Source: an uncultured Lachnospiraceae bacterium
Lineage (GTDB): Bacteria; Bacillota; Clostridia; Lachnospirales; Lachnospiraceae
Assembly: GCA_937877165.1 (NCBI GenBank)
Contig: CALEFO010000086.1
Location: 1-10,763, forward strand
Length of the DNA: 10,763 nt
Direction of reading: 5' to 3'
Positions 6,182 to 10,763 of the stretch are shown piece after piece. The translations under genes and the position numbers were made by a program. The notes beneath the pieces are model-generated. The model was not told the origin of the DNA and ran no database searches. It saw only the letters and a program-made list of their open reading frames with translations. The number at the start of each line of letters is the position of its first letter. Within the stretch, counting starts at the first letter, position 1.

Positions 6182-6200
6182 GTGAGATGAGGATAAAATT

Positions 6201-8102
6201 ATGCCAGGTATGAGAAATAACATGAAGGTCCGCCCGAAGGTGGATAATCCGGGGCAGCTTTTTGGGCGGCTGATGAAGCTGATCATGAAGAACTACCTTG
6301 CCCCATTTGTTCTGGTCGTTGCCTGTATTCTGGTTGCTGCTTGGGCAACCCTTCAGGGAACGCTGTTCCAGAAAACGCTGATCGACAGCTATATTCTGCC
6401 GATGCTCGCAGACGGGAGTCATGACTTCTCCCCTCTTGCCGCGGCATTGGTAAGGCTTGCGGTGATCTACGGAATTGGCATTGCGGCATCCTACACATAT
6501 CAGCGTATCATGATCACGATTTCGCAGGGGACGCTCCGGGATCTTCGAAAGGAGCTGTTCGCACATATGGAATCGCTGCCCATTGGCTATTTTGATCAGA
6601 ATGCACACGGTGATATCATGTCAGTCTATACCAATGATATTGATACACTGCGTCAGCTGATCAGTCAGAGTATCCCGCAGACGATCAACTCCATGGTGAC
6701 GCTGATTATTACGTTTGTTTCGATGATTGTTCTGTCCTGGCCGCTGACCATCATCAGTGTGCTGATGGTGGTGGTGACCATGTTTGTTTCCGGACGGCTT
6801 GCGAAGAAGTCCGGAACCTATTTCGTTCAGCAGCAGAAGGATCTGGGACGGGAGAACGGCTACATTGAGGAGATGATGAATGGCCAGAAGGTCGTCAAGG
6901 TGTTCTGCCACGAGGACAAGGCCGTGGAGGATTTCCGGAAGCTGAACGGTCAGCTGAGGAACAGTGCGAATCTCGCCAACCGCTATGCCTCCATTATGAT
7001 GCCGGTCAACGGGAACCTTGGCAACATCAGCTACGTTCTGTGCGCTGTGGTCGGTGCGGCACTGGCTCTTGCAGGCTTTGGCTCTACGACCCTCGGAACA
7101 CTGGTTTCCTATCTGACGCTGAACAAGAATTTCTCGCAGCCGATCACACAGATCGCACAGCAGATGAATTCCATCATCGCGGCACTGGCCGGTGCGGAGC
7201 GAGTGTTCCGGATGATGGATGAAGCGCCGGAGAAGGATGAGGGCTATGTCGAGCTGGTGCGCGCGAAGGAGAATGCGGACGGAAGCCTTGTTGAGACCAG
7301 GGAGCGCACGGGGATCTGGGCATGGAAGCACTACCACAAGGCGGACGGCACCACCACCTATGTGCGCCAGCGCGGCAAAATTACCATGGAGAACGTGGAC
7401 TTTGGGTACAATCCGGAGAAGACCGTGCTGCATGACATCAATCTGTTTGCAGAGCCTGGCCAGAAGATTGCCTTCGTCGGATCGACGGGCGCAGGCAAAA
7501 CCACCATTACGAACCTGATCAACCGGTTTTATGACATCCAGGACGGTAAGATCCGTTACGATGATATCAACATCGACAAGATTAAGAAGGCGGACCTTCG
7601 TCATTCGCTCGGCATGGTACTGCAGGATACCCATCTGTTCACCGGAACCGTGATGGACAACATCCGTTACGGGCGTCTGGATGCCTCCGATGAGGAGTGC
7701 ATGGAAGCGGCACGACTTGCGAATGCAGACGGTTTTATCCGCCGTCTTCCGAACGGTTATGACACGATGCTGCGTAACGATGGCGCGAATCTCTCGCAGG
7801 GGCAGCGTCAGCTCCTTGCCATCGCAAGAGCGGCCGTGGCGGATCCGCCGGCTTTGATTCTGGACGAAGCGACCTCCTCGATTGATACCCGAACAGAGAG
7901 TCTGGTGCAGAAGGGCATGGATGCGCTGATGAAGGGAAGGACAACCTTTGTGATCGCGCACCGGCTTTCTACGGTCCGAAACAGTGACTGCATTATGGTT
8001 TTGGAGCAGGGACGGATCATTGAGCGGGGAACGCACGAGCAGCTGATTGAGGCAAAAGGCAGATATTACCAGCTGTACACGGGCAATAAGATCGGGGCCT
8101 GA
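6201..8102 (+). CDS. heterodimeric ABC exporter subunit with intact ATPase site
   Basis: This 633-residue half-transporter is the partner of the preceding gene. The ATG at 6201 has GAGG (6189-6192) eight bases upstream. Six membrane helices occupy about residues 33-310. NBD landmarks are A-loop Tyr403, Walker A GSTGAGKT (427-434), Q-loop Gln475, signature LSQGQ (531-535), Walker B LILDE (552-556) with catalytic Glu556, and switch His587 (IAHR). Its own Walker motifs with VSGGQ of the partner make the working ATP site; its LSQGQ signature, deviating from LSGGQ, faces the partner's degenerate site. About 45 residues (350-394) are inserted between the membrane domain and the NBD, including a Trp-containing GIWAWKH segment that I recall in clostridial homologues. 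The gene is followed 62 bases later by a strong terminator, which ends the operon. Confidence 0.94.
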   Translation: MPGMRNNMKVRPKVDNPGQLFGRLMKLIMKNYLAPFVLVVACILVAAWATLQGTLFQKTLIDSYILPMLADGSHDFSPLAAALVRLAVIYGIGIAASYTYQRIMITISQGTLRDLRKELFAHMESLPIGYFDQNAHGDIMSVYTNDIDTLRQLISQSIPQTINSMVTLIITFVSMIVLSWPLTIISVLMVVVTMFVSGRLAKKSGTYFVQQQKDLGRENGYIEEMMNGQKVVKVFCHEDKAVEDFRKLNGQLRNSANLANRYASIMMPVNGNLGNISYVLCAVVGAALALAGFGSTTLGTLVSYLTLNKNFSQPITQIAQQMNSIIAALAGAERVFRMMDEAPEKDEGYVELVRAKENADGSLVETRERTGIWAWKHYHKADGTTTYVRQRGKITMENVDFGYNPEKTVLHDINLFAEPGQKIAFVGSTGAGKTTITNLINRFYDIQDGKIRYDDINIDKIKKADLRHSLGMVLQDTHLFTGTVMDNIRYGRLDASDEECMEAARLANADGFIRRLPNGYDTMLRNDGANLSQGQRQLLAIARAAVADPPALILDEATSSIDTRTESLVQKGMDALMKGRTTFVIAHRLSTVRNSDCIMVLEQGRIIERGTHEQLIEAKGRYYQLYTGNKIGA

Positions 8103-8164
8103 GCCTGTGGCCTGCCGGTTCCGGAAAAGATCTGATCAGAAGAGCAGAATACAGTAGAAGCAGG

Positions 8165-8194
8165 AAGTGCCAGCCGTGCGGCTGGCACTTTTTT
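8165..8194 (+). terminator. intrinsic terminator of the ABC exporter operon
   Basis: AAGTGCCAGCC (8165-8175) and GGCTGGCACTT (8180-8190) form a perfect 11-bp stem around the 4-base loop GTGC, with a six-T run at 8189-8194. This is a textbook rho-independent terminator on the + strand. Confidence 0.93.
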
Positions 8195-8198
8195 CAAG

Positions 8199-8204
8199 TA
8201 TAAT
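8199..8204 (+). promoter_or_regulatory. possible -10 element of the tex promoter
   Basis: A perfect TATAAT lies five bases after the terminator T-run and 42 bases before the tex ATG. No good -35 exists at 16-18 bases upstream, because that region is the right half of the terminator stem, and there is no TG extension. tex must be expressed from somewhere after the terminator, so this is the best candidate, but it is weak. Confidence 0.35.
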
Positions 8205-8245
8205 AAGAAGCATTGGATCCAAACAGAAAACAAGGAGCAGTCAGA

Positions 8246-10747
8246 ATGGATATTACAGTCAGGATTACAGAAGAAATGGCGGGGATGCCGAATCCGGACG
8301 GCAGCAGGGTGCGCCGCGGCCAGGTGGAGGCAGCCATCCGTCTATTGGATGAGGGAAACACGATCCCGTTTATCGCCCGCTACCGCAAGGAAGCGACAGG
8401 AGCCTTGAATGACGAGCAGCTTCGTTTCCTGGGAGAGAGACTTTCGGCTCTTCGGAAGCTGGAGGACAAAAAGCAGCAGGTCCTTGCGGCGATCGGAGAG
8501 CAGGGGAAGCTTTCGAAGGAGCTTCAGGAAAAGATTGAGGCCGCGATGACGCAGGTGGCGGTGGACGATCTGTACCGCCCCTATAAGCAGAAGAGAAAAA
8601 CCCGGGCCGGAATCGCGAAGGAGAAGGGATTGGAACCTCTTGCGGACTGGATTCTGTCGGGAAAAGCAGATCAATCACCGTTGACTGAAGCAGTCAAATA
8701 TGTCACAAAGCCTGAAAAACTGCAGGATCCGGACGTTCCGGAGGAGAAAAAGGTCATTTCCGCAGAGGAAGCTCTGCAAGGGGCAGAGGATATTATTGCA
8801 GAGCGGATTTCGGATGATGCGGATCTCCGCACCTGGATCCGTGAGAAGACCTGGAAGGAAGGGACACTTGCCACGGCGGAGAAGAAGGAAGCCGCCGCGA
8901 AGGAAAACGGGAAAGACGCGGGGCCCGGGAAAAATGGCAGTGCGCCCTTGGGGGCCGGCAAGAGTAACGCGTCGGTTCACGGAACGAAGGAGGACCGGCG
9001 CAGCGTTTACGAGATGTATTTTGACTTTGAGGAGAAGCTTGCAAAGCTTCCGGGGCACCGCGTTCTTGCCATCAACCGCGGCGAGAAGGAGAAGTACCTT
9101 ACGGTGAAGCTGAATGCACCGGAGGAAGTGATCCGGGCACACATTTACAGCTGGCTTCTTGGCGAAAAGTGCGACCCTCCGGAGACAGCAGGAAACGCCG
9201 GAAAAGGAGAAGGAAGCACCGGCAAGGCAGCTTCCGCCTTGGATTTGTCGAAGCTTACCTGGAATGTGACCGGAGAGAGAAAGCAAGAGGGAAAATCCAA
9301 ATCGGAGAGTAAAGGCAGCAGAGGAAAGGGGTCTTGGGGAAAAAGGGAGAACTCTTATACGAAATCCGTCCTGGAAGAAACCGTAAAGGATGCGTACAAC
9401 CGACTGATTGCACCGGCGATTGAGCGTGAGATCCGCACGCGGCTGACGGAGGAGGCAGAGGACGGAGCCATTCAGGTGTTCCGCAAGAACCTGGAGCAGC
9501 TGCTCATGCAGCCGCCGATCAGCGGACAGGTCGTCCTTGGCTGGGATCCGGCTTTCCGGACAGGCTGTAAGATCGCTGTTGTGGATCCGACCGGAAAGGT
9601 GCTGGACACCACCGTGGTTTATCCGACGGCGCCGCAGAACAAGGTGGCGGAGGCCAAGGCTGTGATCAAAAGATTGATTGAAAAGGACGATGTGACACTC
9701 ATCAGCCTCGGCAACGGAACGGCAAGCCGGGAATCCGAGCAGGTGATCGTGGACCTCATCAAAGAGATTCAGAAGGAGCAGCCGAAGAGAAAGCCGCTGC
9801 AGTACCTGATTGTGAATGAGGCAGGAGCCTCAGTGTACAGCGCGAGTAAGCTGGCAACGGAGGAGTTCCCGAATTTTGATGTGGGTCAGCGCTCGGCAAC
9901 GTCCATGGCAAGAAGACTTCAGGATCCTCTGGCGGAGCTGGTGAAAATTGACCCGAAGGCCGTCGGCGTCGGTCAGTACCAGCATGACATGAATCAGAAG
10001 AAGCTGGACGATGCCCTTGGCGGCGTTGTGGAGGACTGCGTCAACCATGTGGGTGTGGATCTGAACACGGCTTCGTTCTCGCTTCTTTCCTATGTGTCCG
10101 GCATTTCCGGGACGATTGCGAAAAATATTGTGGCTTATCGGGAGGCCAACGGACAGTTCCGAAGCAGACGGGAGCTTTTAAAGGTGGCAAAGCTCGGCCC
10201 CAAGGCGTTCGAGCAGTGCGCAGGCTTTCTTCGTATCCGGGCTGGAAAGGAGCCGCTTGACGCGACGGCGGTGCATCCGGAGGATTACGCGGCAGTGGAG
10301 AAGCTCTTAAAGAGCCTTGGACTTCCGGACACGATGGAGGGCTTCCGGGAAGTAAAAAAACATGTGCCAAGGAATGAAATCGGAAAGCGTGCGCAGGACC
10401 TTGGAATCGGTGAAATCACTCTGGAGGATATTCTGAATGAGCTGGAAAAGCCGGCGCGTGATCCCAGAGAGGAAATGCCCGGCCCGATCCTTCGCTCGGA
10501 TGTGCTTACGATGGAGGATTTAAAGCCCGGCATGAAGCTGAAAGGAACCGTCCGCAACATCGTGGATTTCGGCGCTTTTGTGGACATCGGTGTTCATCAG
10601 GACGGACTGGTTCATATTTCACGAATGACGGACCGCTTTATCAAGCATCCGCTGGAGGTGGTTCATGTGGGAGATGTCGTGGATGTCACGGTGCTCTCCG
10701 TGGATGCCGGCAAGAAACGGATTGCACTGTCGATGGTGGAGGCTTGA
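8246..10747 (+). CDS. tex: Tex-family RNA-binding transcription accessory protein with two inserts
   Basis: This 833-residue cytosolic protein belongs to the Tex/Spt6-like family, which binds RNA and associates with transcription. The ATG at 8246 is preceded by AAGGAG (8232-8237) at eight bases; the in-frame TTG at 8213 has no such site. The order is an N-terminal helical Tex domain (about 1-205, with IPFIARYRKEATG at 40-52 as a family hallmark), a central helical part, a YqgF/RNase H-like domain (about 427-560, LGWDPAFRTG), helix-hairpin-helix units (about 595-690, including SGISGTIAKNIVAYR), and a C-terminal S1 domain (about 760-830, GTVRNIVDFGAFVDIG). Usual length is near 710-730. The excess comes from low-complexity Lys/Gly/Ala/Ser-rich inserts at about 211-249 and 312-370. 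The frame is intact throughout. It is transcribed separately from the exporter, being behind a terminator. Confidence 0.95.
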   Translation: MDITVRITEEMAGMPNPDGSRVRRGQVEAAIRLLDEGNTIPFIARYRKEATGALNDEQLRFLGERLSALRKLEDKKQQVLAAIGEQGKLSKELQEKIEAAMTQVAVDDLYRPYKQKRKTRAGIAKEKGLEPLADWILSGKADQSPLTEAVKYVTKPEKLQDPDVPEEKKVISAEEALQGAEDIIAERISDDADLRTWIREKTWKEGTLATAEKKEAAAKENGKDAGPGKNGSAPLGAGKSNASVHGTKEDRRSVYEMYFDFEEKLAKLPGHRVLAINRGEKEKYLTVKLNAPEEVIRAHIYSWLLGEKCDPPETAGNAGKGEGSTGKAASALDLSKLTWNVTGERKQEGKSKSESKGSRGKGSWGKRENSYTKSVLEETVKDAYNRLIAPAIEREIRTRLTEEAEDGAIQVFRKNLEQLLMQPPISGQVVLGWDPAFRTGCKIAVVDPTGKVLDTTVVYPTAPQNKVAEAKAVIKRLIEKDDVTLISLGNGTASRESEQVIVDLIKEIQKEQPKRKPLQYLIVNEAGASVYSASKLATEEFPNFDVGQRSATSMARRLQDPLAELVKIDPKAVGVGQYQHDMNQKKLDDALGGVVEDCVNHVGVDLNTASFSLLSYVSGISGTIAKNIVAYREANGQFRSRRELLKVAKLGPKAFEQCAGFLRIRAGKEPLDATAVHPEDYAAVEKLLKSLGLPDTMEGFREVKKHVPRNEIGKRAQDLGIGEITLEDILNELEKPARDPREEMPGPILRSDVLTMEDLKPGMKLKGTVRNIVDFGAFVDIGVHQDGLVHISRMTDRFIKHPLEVVHVGDVVDVTVLSVDAGKKRIALSMVEA

Positions 10748-10763
10748 AAGTGACATTGATAGG

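Noticed and set aside
6621..8036. A 471-codon open frame on the minus strand opposite the second exporter gene, and a 361-codon one at 4322-5407 opposite the first
   Set aside because: Both lie wholly opposite clear ABC exporter genes. Their proteins are His/Arg-rich with no recognisable domain, as expected for antisense shadows of GC-rich codons.
1..10763. CRISPR arrays, tRNA or rRNA genes, insertion sequences, phage or toxin-antitoxin genes
   Set aside because: I looked on both strands and saw no regularly spaced repeats, RNA gene signatures, transposase motifs or flanking terminal repeats.

Overview
The window looks like chromosomal DNA of a Gram-positive Clostridia-type bacterium, most likely Lachnospiraceae or a close relative. 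The evidence is strong AGGAG-type ribosome binding sites, sigma-A-like promoters, a lipoprotein-type solute-binding protein, a DUF5685-type gene, and an ABC exporter pair whose inserts I recall from clostridial homologues. The taxonomic call is inference from gene types; no rRNA or tRNA gene is present to anchor it. Base composition looks moderately GC-rich and even, and I see no integrase, transposase, phage gene, CRISPR array or rRNA/tRNA gene.

Layout. Positions 1-1302 hold two minus-strand genes with a 12-base gap, probably one operon: a small two-helix membrane protein with a C-terminal zinc ribbon, then a DUF5685-like protein that runs off the left edge. A divergent intergenic region (1303-1640) carries a promoter for each direction, a tandem 12-bp repeat and a 10-bp inverted repeat at the rightward transcription start. 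Rightward follow a lipoprotein amino-acid-type ABC solute-binding protein, a cysteine-synthase-family PLP enzyme closest to MccA-type cystathionine beta-synthases, and a small carboxymuconolactone decarboxylase (AhpD-like) protein with a CxxC pair. These three have no visible terminator between them and suggest a small sulfur amino acid uptake, synthesis and thiol-redox unit, although the transporter permease and ATPase are not here.

A new promoter near 4204-4232 then drives a two-gene heterodimeric ABC exporter (4274-8102). The first subunit carries the degenerate ATPase residues and the second the intact ones. A strong intrinsic terminator (8165-8194) closes this unit. The last gene (8246-10747) is a Tex-type RNA-binding transcription accessory protein, longer than usual because of two low-complexity inserts.

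Most of the window is ordinary core and accessory metabolism, and I do not see a clear new defence or biosynthetic system. The observations most worth following are the resemblance of the DUF5685-like protein to squalene/phytoene synthases, a potential long-range hairpin that would bury the exporter's ribosome binding site only in read-through transcripts, and the CMD protein lacking the AhpD catalytic histidine.
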